From positions 681,524 to 745,523 of the forward strand of contig RXJH01000003.1 in NCBI GenBank assembly GCA_003987725.1: a stretch of DNA of 64,000 nucleotides. Reading direction: 5' to 3'. Of the stretch, positions 35,771 to 44,329 are shown piece by piece. Source of the DNA: Hyphomicrobium sp. (GTDB lineage Bacteria > Pseudomonadota > Alphaproteobacteria > Rhizobiales > Hyphomicrobiaceae). Every line of letters starts with the position of its first letter. The first letter of the stretch is position 1. Under the pieces are notes generated by a model. That model ran no database searches and was not told the origin of the DNA. It was given only the letters and a program-made list of their open reading frames with translations. A program made the position numbers and the translations under genes.

Positions 35771-36574
35771 ATGTCGATTGCCCAGACAATCCGCGTGCAT
35801 TTGCCATATCTTCGGCGGTTTGCACGCACGCTGACGGGGGCTCAGCAGACGGGCGATGCCTACGTTGCGACGCTGCTTGAAAGCCTGGTTTCCACCCCGT
35901 CCGATTTTCCGTCGAACATGCCACCGAGGGTGGCGCTCTATAATTTATTCCTGCGAGTCTGGAATTCGGTGCGCCTGGATGGCGGCGCCCCAGAGGAAAC
36001 CTCGAATTCCATAGGCACCGCGCAAAAGCGCATAAATTCCATAAGCTCGCTGCCCCGCCAGGCATTTCTGCTCGTTGCGGTGGAGGGGTTCACGTCCGCC
36101 GAGACCGCCGCAATACTCGAGGTTGACGAGCCCGAGGTCGAAAAGCTGCTCGAGATTGCGGGGCAGGAAATCGCGCATCAGGTCGCGACGAACGTCCTGA
36201 TCATCGAGGACGAACTGTTGATCGCGATGGACCTCGAGACGATTGTCACCAGTCTCGGTCACACCGTACAGGATGTCGCCACGACGAAGAACGAGGCGCT
36301 TAACGCCGTAAAGCGTCAGATGCCGGGGCTCATCCTCGCCGACGTCAAGCTTGCCGACGGCAGCAGCGGCCTGGAAGCGGCCAAGGAAATTGTCTCGGAG
36401 CGCGAGGTGCCGATCATCTTCATCACGGCATATCCGGAAAAAGTCCTGACGGGCGAACGGCCGGAGCCGACTTTTCTGATTTCGAAGCCATTTCAGCGCG
36501 ACACCGTTATGGCCATTATCAGTCAGGCCCTGTTTTTTGATACCAAAGCCCACCCGCGCACCGCGGCGGCTTAA
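35771..36574 (+). CDS. phyR: Response regulator PhyR (sigma mimic plus receiver)
   Basis: 267 residues. The N-terminal ~135 residues imitate an ECF sigma factor (VHLPYLRRFARTLTGAQQTGD; SSLPRQAFLLVAVEGFTSAE) but cannot bind DNA; the C-terminal half is a receiver (NVLIIEDELLIAMD; phosphoacceptor Asp in LILADVKLADGSSG; ITAYPEK; SKPF). On phosphorylation the sigma-like domain captures NepR and frees EcfG. It is divergent from nepR-ecfG, the standard locus order, and is itself under an EcfG-type promoter. Confidence 0.95.
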   Translation: MSIAQTIRVHLPYLRRFARTLTGAQQTGDAYVATLLESLVSTPSDFPSNMPPRVALYNLFLRVWNSVRLDGGAPEETSNSIGTAQKRINSISSLPRQAFLLVAVEGFTSAETAAILEVDEPEVEKLLEIAGQEIAHQVATNVLIIEDELLIAMDLETIVTSLGHTVQDVATTKNEALNAVKRQMPGLILADVKLADGSSGLEAAKEIVSEREVPIIFITAYPEKVLTGERPEPTFLISKPFQRDTVMAIISQALFFDTKAHPRTAAA

Positions 36575-36597
36575 GGGCTGCCAAGCCGCCTTCAGCG

Positions 36598-36617
36598 CCG
36601 CTTTCAGCTGAAAGCGG
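36598..36617. terminator. Perfect 20-bp palindrome after phyR
   Basis: CCGCTTTCAG/CTGAAAGCGG lies 24 bp after the phyR stop. It can fold into a hairpin but has no T-tract, so it may be a weak terminator or a protein-binding palindrome. Confidence 0.4.
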
Positions 36618-36724
36618 TTGCGTCTATGCGAAACTCCCTTCGTAATATAGTAACACGGTTGTGAACCCGCCCGCCGTCGATTTTTCGTAAGAGCGGAGAG
36701 CAGAAAAGAAGGGGAGTGACACCA

Positions 36725-37252
36725 ATGAAATTTGTACAGGGCCTTGTGATCGCCGGCGCCGTCGCAGGGATGCTCGCCGGGGCTTCGGTCGCTCAGGCGG
36801 CAAGCATCGCTGTCGGCAAGAAGCTCGAGCTTAAAGTTAACCCCGCGAAGATGAAGGACGAGCAGACGAGGCTTTGGACCCAGTTTGGCGGTTGGTGCTC
36901 GATCAAGGATTGGCACCCGGCCATTGCAAGCTGCGAGGAGAGCACCGAGGGTGACGCGAAGTTCCGTACTTTGACTCTCAAGGACGGCGGCAAGATCAAG
37001 GAAAAGCTCCTCGACGAAAAGCCGAACTTCTATCGCTACGAAATCGTCGAGAGCCCATTGCCCGTCAAAAATTATCAGGCCCAGTTCGCGCTGACGCCCG
37101 ACGATGACGACGAGGACGAAATCAATTTCGCCTGGTCGGCCGTTTTCGATGCGAACGGTAAAAGCGACCAAGAGGCCAAGGACGTGATTACCGGCATCTT
37201 CAAAGCCGGCCTCGATAACATCAAGGCCACCGCCGGCGCCAAGCACAACTAA
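36725..37252 (+). CDS. Secreted hypothetical protein
   Basis: ATG at 36725 follows GGGGAG; the first 26 residues (MKFVQGLVIAGAVAGMLAGA, ending VAQA-A) are a clear signal peptide. The mature ~150 residues are acidic and Lys-rich with two Cys (GGWCSIKDW, ASCEE) that could pair, and an acidic run DDDDEDE. No family recognised. It is plus strand after phyR with its own leader, so it may be a separate transcript ending at the terminator at 37274. Confidence 0.65.
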   Translation: MKFVQGLVIAGAVAGMLAGASVAQAASIAVGKKLELKVNPAKMKDEQTRLWTQFGGWCSIKDWHPAIASCEESTEGDAKFRTLTLKDGGKIKEKLLDEKPNFYRYEIVESPLPVKNYQAQFALTPDDDDEDEINFAWSAVFDANGKSDQEAKDVITGIFKAGLDNIKATAGAKHN

Positions 37253-37273
37253 CTATTGTTGAATGAAGAGAAC

Positions 37274-37303
37274 AAAGGCGCCGCTAGCTCCGGCGCCTTT
37301 TTT
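37274..37303 (+). terminator. Rho-independent terminator
   Basis: AAAGGCGCCG (37274-37283), 7-nt loop, CGGCGCCTTT (37291-37300) and further T residues. It ends the plus-strand gene at 37252 and sits 3 bp from the stop of the convergent regulator gene, so it may act both ways. Confidence 0.85.
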
Positions 37304-37305
37304 CT

Positions 37306-37923
37306 TTAGGTTTTGAGCGTCTCGATTGCGAGCCGGATGAGATCGGCCGTGCGATCGACGCCGAGCTTGACCTTCATCTGCGTGCAGATGTTGGCGACTG
37401 TCTTGTAGGCAATCCCCAAGCTGTCCGAAATCGCCGTCATGCTCTTGCCCTGTCCGAGCATGCGAAGGATCTCGACTTCGCGTATGGATAGCGACTGCAG
37501 CGGATCGTCGGACGAGATCTGGCTGACCGCAATTTTCGACGCGAGATCGCGGTCGATATACTGCTCGCCCCCGCGAACCTTGCGAATTGCGCTGATCAAT
37601 TCCTCGACGGGCGCGCTCTTGCTGACGTAGCCGCGGGCTCCGCCGCGAAGCGCGCGGACCGCGTAGAGTGGCTCGTGATGCATGCTGAAAACGACGACGC
37701 GCGCCGCGCCGTCAATGGACGTAATTCGCCTCAGGACTTCGAGCCCGCCTGCGCCTTCGAGATTGAGGTCGAGCACGACGACATCCGGCCTCTCCGCCGC
37801 ATAGACCGCGAGGGCATCATCGATGCCTGCCGTTTCGAGGACGTTCGCTTCGAAATGCGCAACAAAGAGCTTGCGCAAGCCTTCACGAACGACGCCATGA
37901 TCATCGACGATAAGAATTTTCAT
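37306..37923 (-). CDS. NarL/FixJ-family response regulator
   Basis: 205 residues: receiver 1-~120 (MKILIVDDHGVVREGL; phosphoacceptor Asp in VVVLDLNLEGAGG; SKSAPVEEL) and a LuxR-type helix-turn-helix (SIREVEILRMLGQGKSMTAISDSLGIAYKTVANICTQM). It is the partner of the kinase just upstream, whose stop overlaps its start by 4 bp. Targets unknown. Confidence 0.92.
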   Translation of the reverse strand: MKILIVDDHGVVREGLRKLFVAHFEANVLETAGIDDALAVYAAERPDVVVLDLNLEGAGGLEVLRRITSIDGAARVVVFSMHHEPLYAVRALRGGARGYVSKSAPVEELISAIRKVRGGEQYIDRDLASKIAVSQISSDDPLQSLSIREVEILRMLGQGKSMTAISDSLGIAYKTVANICTQMKVKLGVDRTADLIRLAIETLKT

Positions 37924-39284
37924 GCTGCACTCGTGGTTATTGGTTTGTGCTTGTTGTTGCCGCTCGCGCTCGCGGAGGGAAGGGGAATTTCGACGATCAA
38001 CATGACACCTTTGCCGTTTTCCTGATCGCTAATGCTGAACCGCCCATCGAGTGAGGCGACGCGCTCGCGCATTCCAGCGAGACCGAAACCTCGCGTGGTC
38101 TTTGCGGTGATTCCAGAGCCGTCGTCAGAAACGACAATACGCAGGATCTCGCCCGTCCGCCGCGCGGTAAGGCCGATAGTGCCCGGTTGCCCATGGCGAA
38201 CGGCATTGCTTGTCCCTTCCTGCAGGATGCGGAATGCCACTTCTTCGATGGCCGTCGCGAATCTTTCATCCTCGATGTCCATCTGAAAATCGATCTGCGG
38301 CCGTCGCGCCTTCCAGAAGGCGACGAGCTGCTCGACCGCGATCGCCAATCCCTGATCGATCAGATGCGCTGGCCGAAGCCGGCTCAGCACGCCCCGCAGG
38401 TGCACCTGCATATGCTTGACGGATTGCCGGATCGCCTTGCTGCGATCGACGACTTCATCCGAAGCCTGCCGCGATACGAGAGAAGGGATCGCTTGCGCAT
38501 CGACGTCCGCCGCAAAGAGAAACGGCCCGATTTCGTCATGAAGATCACGCGCAATTTCTGAGCGCTCTTCCTCTTGCACAGTCGAAAGCTGCTCGTTGAG
38601 CCGCTGGTTCCGCTGCTCGGAATCCTGCAATTGCTCCGCCATGCGATTGAAGGCGCGATAGATGCGTTTCAGATCATCGGGGCCATCTTCCGAGACGTGC
38701 GCCGTGTAATCGCCCTCGCCCACGCGATCGAGCGCCGAGGAGAGCTGCTCGAGAGGTCGGAGCGCCCGGCCGAGGGACGCATAGATGAGCCCGAACACGA
38801 TGGCGCAGAAGCTTCCGACGATCACGAACTTGAGTTTAAGATCCTCCCAGACCTCGCTCACCTCGTTGTGCGAGTCCGCAGCGATCGTGATCGTGCCTAT
38901 TTGCTTGAGATCCGCGGGAAGATCGAACGTGCGCTCGCGGGGCGTGCCCGACAGCAGCCAATAGAGCCAATGCGGCGGCGGGTCCACTGGCGGCAGAAGG
39001 TGCGAAGCATTGACAGATTTGCCGTCTGGGGAGACGAGGCTCACCTTGATATGGCGGTCGCCGTCAAACGACGAAAGAAGCCGGAGGACTTGTCCCCTCG
39101 CGTCTCCGCCGGAGGCGATCGTCGAAAGGGCATCGCTGATGGCGCTCGACGCCACGTCAATCCCCGACGACATTTCGAGGTCGACCTTTCGGAGACCATT
39201 CCAATAGGAGAGCGCGCCTCCGGCGATAAGGCAAAGCGCCAGGACGAGCGCGATAAGCGCGAGAAGGCGGCGTCTCAGTGGCAT
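37920..39284 (-). CDS. NarX/DegS-type sensor histidine kinase (HisKA_3)
   Basis: Two membrane helices (~6-25 LLALIALVLALCLIAGGALSYW and ~155-178 FVIVGSFCAIVFGLIYASLG) enclose a ~130-residue periplasmic sensor; then HAMP, a coiled coil, HisKA_3 with ARDLHDEIGPFLFAADVDAQ (phosphorylated His in the DLHDE motif) and an ATPase (GTSNAVRHGQPG; GFGLAGMRERV). The ATG at 39284 (MPLRRRLLAL) is chosen because it places the first helix at the N-terminus; the open frame continues to 39344. Overlaps the response regulator gene by 4 bp. Stimulus unknown. Confidence 0.9.
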   Translation of the reverse strand: MPLRRRLLALIALVLALCLIAGGALSYWNGLRKVDLEMSSGIDVASSAISDALSTIASGGDARGQVLRLLSSFDGDRHIKVSLVSPDGKSVNASHLLPPVDPPPHWLYWLLSGTPRERTFDLPADLKQIGTITIAADSHNEVSEVWEDLKLKFVIVGSFCAIVFGLIYASLGRALRPLEQLSSALDRVGEGDYTAHVSEDGPDDLKRIYRAFNRMAEQLQDSEQRNQRLNEQLSTVQEEERSEIARDLHDEIGPFLFAADVDAQAIPSLVSRQASDEVVDRSKAIRQSVKHMQVHLRGVLSRLRPAHLIDQGLAIAVEQLVAFWKARRPQIDFQMDIEDERFATAIEEVAFRILQEGTSNAVRHGQPGTIGLTARRTGEILRIVVSDDGSGITAKTTRGFGLAGMRERVASLDGRFSISDQENGKGVMLIVEIPLPSASASGNNKHKPITTSAA

Positions 39285-39444
39285 CTTACTTACGTCGGCG
39301 TTGTGTAACAATGTAGCTTTGAGGCACACAGAATGTGCCGTCAAGTTCCCTGATTATAAGGAAAAATTCCCGACCCGCGCAGCTGGCAGAGAATCTGCAT
39401 CCCCGGAGGGAAGAGTTCATCCGGCGCCGGAACCGTATCGTTTT

Positions 39445-39621
39445 ATGTCAAATTTTAAATCATATGTCTCGAACTTGAACCGGGTGCGCCTTCGGGAGCT
39501 GATCGATCACCACCTGGCGCGGGCGCGGCGTGCCAATATCAGACTTTCCATCGTCAACAGCCCGCTTGTTTTGACCCCCGCGGCCGATCCGAACGCGTCG
39601 CCTGAGCGACCCCGCGATTAA
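39445..39621 (+). CDS. Possible small basic protein (58 aa)
   Basis: Starts MSNFKSYVSNLNRVRLRELI and continues with HHLARARRANIR; amphipathic and basic, with a Pro-rich tail. No clear ribosome binding site. It lies alone between the sensor kinase and the polysaccharide export gene. Might be real; evidence is only an open frame with coding-like composition. Confidence 0.3.
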   Translation: MSNFKSYVSNLNRVRLRELIDHHLARARRANIRLSIVNSPLVLTPAADPNASPERPRD

Positions 39622-39697
39622 CTACGCTGACCCTTAAGCTGCGAAACGCGAAGCTGCGCCGAACTTTTCTCGATGTTGTCGGAAGGGAGAGCGGCGC

Positions 39698-40384
39698 TCA
39701 GAAAAATCTCTCGTACACGTAGACGGTGTCGCTCGGTTTCACGGGATAATCGCTAGGAACGTCGAGCTCTTGCACGAAGCCGTTGGCCCGCCGCTTCACC
39801 CGGAAACTGCGCTCGCTCGCCCGCTCGGTGTAGCCACCGGCGATCGCGACGGCGGTTTCGACCGTCATTCCGGAAACGTAGGGATACTGACCCGCATTCT
39901 TCACTTCTCCGAGAATGAAGAAGGGCCGGTTCTGCTGAATATCGACGGTCACTTGCGGGTCTTTGACGTACTCGGTGCCGAGCCGCGAGCGTATGATGTT
40001 TTGAAGCTCATTCGTTGTCTTGCCGCGCGCGGTGACATTGCCGATCAGCGGCACAGAAATCTTGCCCTCCTGACTGACGACGTAGAGACGCGAGAGATTG
40101 GGCTGGCCGTAAACGAACACGCGAAGACGATCGTCGGTATCGAGCAGATATGGGCCACCGGCATTGTATGCAACTCCAGTGTAGACAGCCGGCGTACCCC
40201 ACGCGACAGTCTCCGCCGAAGCCGGGAGGACTGGAACCGGGTATCCATCCTTCACGGAAGCATTGCCGGTGACGGTCGCGCCGGCAATCCGGGTATCGAG
40301 ACCGGCAAGGTCGCGGTCCGGCGAACAGGCGCCTGCAAGCACCGACACGACGGCGGCAAGAATTGAGAGCAGGCGGACCGACAT
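39698..40384 (-). CDS. Wza-type polysaccharide export lipoprotein
   Basis: 228 residues from MSVRLLS at 40384. The signal peptide ends in a lipobox (VLAGAC), so Cys is lipidated. Then the poly_export domain (LLDTDDRLRVFVYGQPNLSRLYVVSQEGKI... starting ~70) and an SLBB-like segment (FFILGEVKNAGQYPYVSGMTVETAVAIAGGYT). Such outer-membrane proteins form the exit channel for capsular or exopolysaccharide. Divergent from the Wzc-like gene at 40540; the two should form one export complex. Confidence 0.88.
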   Translation of the reverse strand: MSVRLLSILAAVVSVLAGACSPDRDLAGLDTRIAGATVTGNASVKDGYPVPVLPASAETVAWGTPAVYTGVAYNAGGPYLLDTDDRLRVFVYGQPNLSRLYVVSQEGKISVPLIGNVTARGKTTNELQNIIRSRLGTEYVKDPQVTVDIQQNRPFFILGEVKNAGQYPYVSGMTVETAVAIAGGYTERASERSFRVKRRANGFVQELDVPSDYPVKPSDTVYVYERFF

Positions 40385-40539
40385 CGGCAGGATTCCGGGC
40401 AACAAATGAACGTGCGGAACATTAGGTCGCCGACGGTTAACAAAACCTAAGAAGTTGTATTTTTTCGGTGTGCTTAAGCAGTTGCTAACCTCGACGGCCG
40501 CTTATTGAAGGGCACTGAAACCCCTGATCGAGCAATGAT

Positions 40540-42822
40540 ATGCCGCCGCGAGCCGTTGCTTCGCCCGACGAAATTCAGATGCCGACCGTCTTCGGAGCTT
40601 TGAAGCGCAAGAGCCGTTCACTCGTGCTCCTGAGCTTGGCAGTGGGTTGCGCAACGTTCGGTGTGCTGACGATGATGGCGCCGCGCTATCAGAGCGAAGC
40701 TGAGCTGGCCATCGTAGCGAAGGGGACGTCAAACACCTTTTCCGATCCGCGCAGCGCGCCCTGGGACTCCGATCTCGTCACGACGCGGACGGACAAGGAG
40801 GCGATCAACGCGCATATGCGGGCGCTCCAGTCGCCCGATCTCATGCAGAAGATTGCGAACGACTTGAAGCTCAACGAACGACGCGAATTCAACAGCGCGC
40901 TGGGGCCGGTGGATCAGCTCGACGCCGCACGTCGCATGGTCGGCATCGGCGGACCACGGACCGGCGAAAGCGAGCGCGATCGCGTCATGTCGGCGTTTCG
41001 CAGCCGCCTCGAAGTCTACTCGCCGAAAGAGAGCCGCTTCATCGGCGTGCGCATGACGTCGCTCGATCCGGAGCTTGCCGCCAAAATCACCAACGCGATC
41101 ACCGAGAACTACCGCGCCTCTCTCGCCAAGCAGGGCGAGACCGAAATCGACGATCTGCAGAAAGTCTTGAAAGCCAAGATCGACAAGCTCTCGGCCGAAG
41201 TCGCCGACGCCGAGACCGAGATCGATCGCTATCGCGGCAAGATCGACGCATTCCGCAGCAGCGCGCAGAACACCGGTCTCAATGAGCAACAGATGTCGGA
41301 CCTCACCGCTGAGCTGACGCGAGCCAAGGCAGCCCGTGGCGAAGCGGAAGCCCGCGCCGCATCCGCACGCGAGATGATGAAGGCAGGGTCTGCCGACGCC
41401 TTGGCCGATGTGCAGAAATCGCCGCTCATTCAGAACCTGGTGCAGCAGCGCGTGCGCATCGAACGGCAGATCACGGAGCTTTCCGCAACGCTGCTCCCGG
41501 GCCATCCGCGCATGCGCCAGCTCAAGGCGGACCTCGCGGGCCTCAAGCTGCAGATTGATTCCGAAATCGGCAAGATCGTCGCGAGCCTCGAAAAGGAAGC
41601 GAAGGTCGCGCAAGGCCGCGAGATCAGCATCGCGCAAAGCCTCGCCGACCTCAAAGCGCGCATCGCGACGACTGCGCCGGAAGAGGCGCAGCTTCCGCAA
41701 CTTGAAGCCAACGCGAAAGCCAAACGGACCGAGCTTGGAAACCTTCAGGTGCAGCTCGAGGCCAATCGCAAGAAGCTCGACGCGCGCGCCCAGCCGGTGG
41801 AGGCGCAGATCATTTCCAAGGCGCAGCCCGAAAGTGTTCCGGTCTTCCCGAAGAAACTTCAGCTCTCGTCTCTGGTGACGTTCGCATCGCTGATGTTCGG
41901 AACGGCCTGGATTGCCATGGGGGCGCTCTTCCAAACCGTGAAGCGGCAGGGGCATCGCAATCCAAGCGCCTCCGACCGGCGCAAAGCTGAGCCTCTGTTG
42001 GTCGCCTTGGATGAAGAGCCGCTCATTCGTGAGATGGGCGATGAAATGAATGAGCCGGCCGTCCCTGAGCCGCCGTCAATTTCGATTCCTGCCGCGGCTT
42101 CGGCGTCGGACACGCTCGCGCCGAAAATCGAGGAGCCCGACGACGAGGCCCCACCCGCGGCGTTCACTGACAGTGACATGGAAGCCGTGGCGAAGCGCAT
42201 TAGCAAACGGCGCACGGCCGGCGGTGGCTACCGGACGCTGATAACGGGCGAGACGGACGAGATCGTTCCATATGCAGAGGCGATCGAACTCGTTAAGGCG
42301 CTCGCGAAAGGAAACACACAGCCGATCCTTGTTGATTGGAGTCCGAGCGGCAACGGCTTTGCCCGCGACGCCGGTCTCGACACGAACACCGGCTTCAACG
42401 ATTTGCTTTCAGGCAACGCGGGCTTCGAGGAGATCATCCAGCGTCTTCCCGGGACGAATGCGCACGCCGTCGCCAGCGGGGAAGCCGCTAGCGGTAACGA
42501 AAGCGAGATCGATGCCGATCATTTGAATCTTGTGCTCGATGCACTCGACGAGGCCTACGATCACATTGTTGTCGTCGGTCGCCGTGAAGAGGCGCGAAGA
42601 CTTTTCGAAGGCATCGAGGGACGCTTCGACGCGGCGATAGCTGTCGCATCGTCCTATCGGGGATCGCCCGCAAGCGAGGATAGCGGCAACATGTTCCTTG
42701 GCTTCGAGGTCGCCGACATCGATGTCATTCGCTACGGGCGGCAGGAACCGGCGCCAGCGGCGCTAATGCATCGCCTGGCCCGCGTAACACAGCAACACGT
42801 GCCGATGGCCCGGCAGGCATAG
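40540..42822 (+). CDS. Wzz/GumC-like polysaccharide co-polymerase with degenerate kinase domain
   Basis: 760 residues. Wzz domain near the N-terminus (membrane helix ~28-46; MAPRYQSEAELAIV), long periplasmic coiled coil ~200-420 (AKIDKLSAEVADAETEIDRY, RIERQITELSATLLPGHPRM), second helix ~445-465 (SLVTFASLMFGTAWIAMGALF), then a ~290-residue cytoplasmic region. That region resembles a BY-kinase fold (YRTLITGETDE, PILVDWSPSGNG, YDHIVVVG) but lacks a GKS/T Walker A and a Tyr cluster, so kinase activity is unlikely. It sets chain length or gates export together with the divergent Wza-like protein. Confidence 0.85.
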   Translation: MPPRAVASPDEIQMPTVFGALKRKSRSLVLLSLAVGCATFGVLTMMAPRYQSEAELAIVAKGTSNTFSDPRSAPWDSDLVTTRTDKEAINAHMRALQSPDLMQKIANDLKLNERREFNSALGPVDQLDAARRMVGIGGPRTGESERDRVMSAFRSRLEVYSPKESRFIGVRMTSLDPELAAKITNAITENYRASLAKQGETEIDDLQKVLKAKIDKLSAEVADAETEIDRYRGKIDAFRSSAQNTGLNEQQMSDLTAELTRAKAARGEAEARAASAREMMKAGSADALADVQKSPLIQNLVQQRVRIERQITELSATLLPGHPRMRQLKADLAGLKLQIDSEIGKIVASLEKEAKVAQGREISIAQSLADLKARIATTAPEEAQLPQLEANAKAKRTELGNLQVQLEANRKKLDARAQPVEAQIISKAQPESVPVFPKKLQLSSLVTFASLMFGTAWIAMGALFQTVKRQGHRNPSASDRRKAEPLLVALDEEPLIREMGDEMNEPAVPEPPSISIPAAASASDTLAPKIEEPDDEAPPAAFTDSDMEAVAKRISKRRTAGGGYRTLITGETDEIVPYAEAIELVKALAKGNTQPILVDWSPSGNGFARDAGLDTNTGFNDLLSGNAGFEEIIQRLPGTNAHAVASGEAASGNESEIDADHLNLVLDALDEAYDHIVVVGRREEARRLFEGIEGRFDAAIAVASSYRGSPASEDSGNMFLGFEVADIDVIRYGRQEPAPAALMHRLARVTQQHVPMARQA

Positions 42823-42879
42823 CGCGCCCGATCGGTGAAGCGCGCGATTTCTCGGCTGCGATCGGGCGGGGCAGGGAAG

Positions 42880-43089
42880 TCACGCGTCGGGACGCTGCAT
42901 CCAGGCAATGAGCCAGCCCGCCGGTAACACCCAGAGCAGACCCGCGACGATGTAGTAAACGAGTTCAGCGACCGTGCTGACGTTGCGCACTTGCAGGACG
43001 ATCGCCACCGCGACCGCCAGAACCGCATAGACGGCGATCATCAAAAGCAGCGCGAGCGTGCCTACAAGCTTCCTTTTGCGTTGCGTCAT
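42880..43089 (-). CDS. DUF2842 small membrane protein
   Basis: 69 residues: basic start (MTQRKRK), helix ~8-32 (VGTLALLLMIAVYAVLAVAVAIVLQV) and helix ~42-63 (LVYYIVAGLLWVLPAGWLIAWM), ending MQRPDA. This matches DUF2842, a two-helix alphaproteobacterial family of unknown function often found near cytochrome oxidase assembly genes; here it is divergent from ctaA. Confidence 0.8.
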   Translation of the reverse strand: MTQRKRKLVGTLALLLMIAVYAVLAVAVAIVLQVRNVSTVAELVYYIVAGLLWVLPAGWLIAWMQRPDA

Positions 43090-43210
43090 CTTTCTCGAAA
43101 TCGCCCTCGAATTCCAGGTTTTGTACCGCCGCGCCGCATAGGCGCATTGTCCAGCCGCGGTGAAGGAGTATCACACGCGCTCTGGGACGGCTTGAGGATA
43201 TGTCCGACCG

Positions 43211-44329
43211 ATGACGATGACGCAACTTTCCGAAGTACGAGAAACCGCCACCAGGCTCGCAGGCGATACGGGTAACCGGGCCGTTTCGCTTTGGCTATGG
43301 TTCGTGGCGTCGCTTGTCTTTGCGATGGTCGTTGTCGGAGGCGCGACGCGGCTAACGGAGAGCGGCCTCTCCATCACCGAATGGCAGCCGCTGCTCGGCG
43401 CATTTCCCCCGCTCCATGAAGCCGACTGGATGACGGCCTTCGAAAAGTACAAGCAGATACCTCAGTACACCGCCCTCAATCACGGCATGTCGCTGGAGGA
43501 ATTCAAGTTCATCTATTGGTGGGAGTGGAGCCACCGTCTGCTCGGACGCCTGATCGGCATCGTGTTCGCATTGCCGCTCGTGTTCTTCTGGTGGACCGGC
43601 CGCCTCGATCGCGGAACGGGAATGAAGTTCCTAGGCATCCTCGCGCTCGGCGCTCTGCAAGGTGCCATCGGCTGGTACATGGTGAAGTCGGGACTGAGCG
43701 ACCGCATCGAAGTCAGCCAGTACCGCCTCGCACTCCACCTTACGACCGCTTTCCTGATCCTCGGCCTGCTGGTCTGGCTCGCGCTCGACGAGTGGCCGGC
43801 GGAACCGCGCATCACCGGCGAAGTCGCGACGCCACTCATAAAGCGCATGGCATCGATCATCGTCGCGGCGATAATTTTGCAGGTGGTCTTCGGCGCGTTC
43901 GTCGCGGGCCTCAGAGCCGGGCTGATCTACAATACGTGGCCGACGATGGACGGCCAGTGGTTCCCGAGCGATTACTGGATCAATCCGCCGTATCTGAGTT
44001 TCTTCGAAGGCCATGCCGCCGCTCAGTTCAACCATCGCATGATGGCTTATGTCGTCACCGCGCTCGTTCTGGTGCAGATCGCGTTGACCTACCGGACACC
44101 GGTCGATGATCGCATTCGCCTGACCGCGCTCTGGATCGGCGGCGCGGTCATTCTGCAGGTGCTGCTCGGCATCGCGACGCTTCTCAGCCACGTTCCGTTG
44201 GATTTGGGCCTCGCCCATCAGGCAGGCGGGGCACTCGTGTTCGCCATGGCCGTTGTGCATCTCTATGCGACGCGGCGCGCTGGGATCGTGCCTCGCGACT
44301 TCTCTAGTCGAGGCCGAGCATCAGCTTGA
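43211..44329 (+). CDS. ctaA: Heme A synthase (COX15/CtaA)
   Basis: 372 residues with eight hydrophobic helices. Conserved features: GGATRLTESGLSITEWQPLLGAFPP at the N-terminus, EFKFIYWWEWSHRLLGRLIG, QYRLALHLTTAF, and FNHRMMAYV with HQAGGALVFAMAVVHL, which supply the heme-binding His pairs. It hydroxylates the methyl group of heme O to make heme A for cytochrome aa3 oxidase in the inner membrane. It is the alphaproteobacterial (type 2) form. Overlaps the convergent argC end by 26 bp. Confidence 0.95.
   Translation: MTMTQLSEVRETATRLAGDTGNRAVSLWLWFVASLVFAMVVVGGATRLTESGLSITEWQPLLGAFPPLHEADWMTAFEKYKQIPQYTALNHGMSLEEFKFIYWWEWSHRLLGRLIGIVFALPLVFFWWTGRLDRGTGMKFLGILALGALQGAIGWYMVKSGLSDRIEVSQYRLALHLTTAFLILGLLVWLALDEWPAEPRITGEVATPLIKRMASIIVAAIILQVVFGAFVAGLRAGLIYNTWPTMDGQWFPSDYWINPPYLSFFEGHAAAQFNHRMMAYVVTALVLVQIALTYRTPVDDRIRLTALWIGGAVILQVLLGIATLLSHVPLDLGLAHQAGGALVFAMAVVHLYATRRAGIVPRDFSSRGRASA

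Noticed and set aside
35945-37246. 433-residue minus-strand frame across phyR and the next gene
   Set aside because: It lies antisense to two well-supported genes and has no recognisable domain.
39345-39349. GGAAC on the minus strand upstream of the HisKA_3 kinase
   Set aside because: No CGTT-like box at 16-17 bp.
40416-40438. GGAAC upstream of the Wzc-like gene
   Set aside because: The nearest GGTT is only 14 bp away, outside the EcfG spacing.
40729-41955. 408-residue minus-strand frame
   Set aside because: Antisense shadow of the Wzz-like coiled coil; Leu/Arg-rich low-complexity product.
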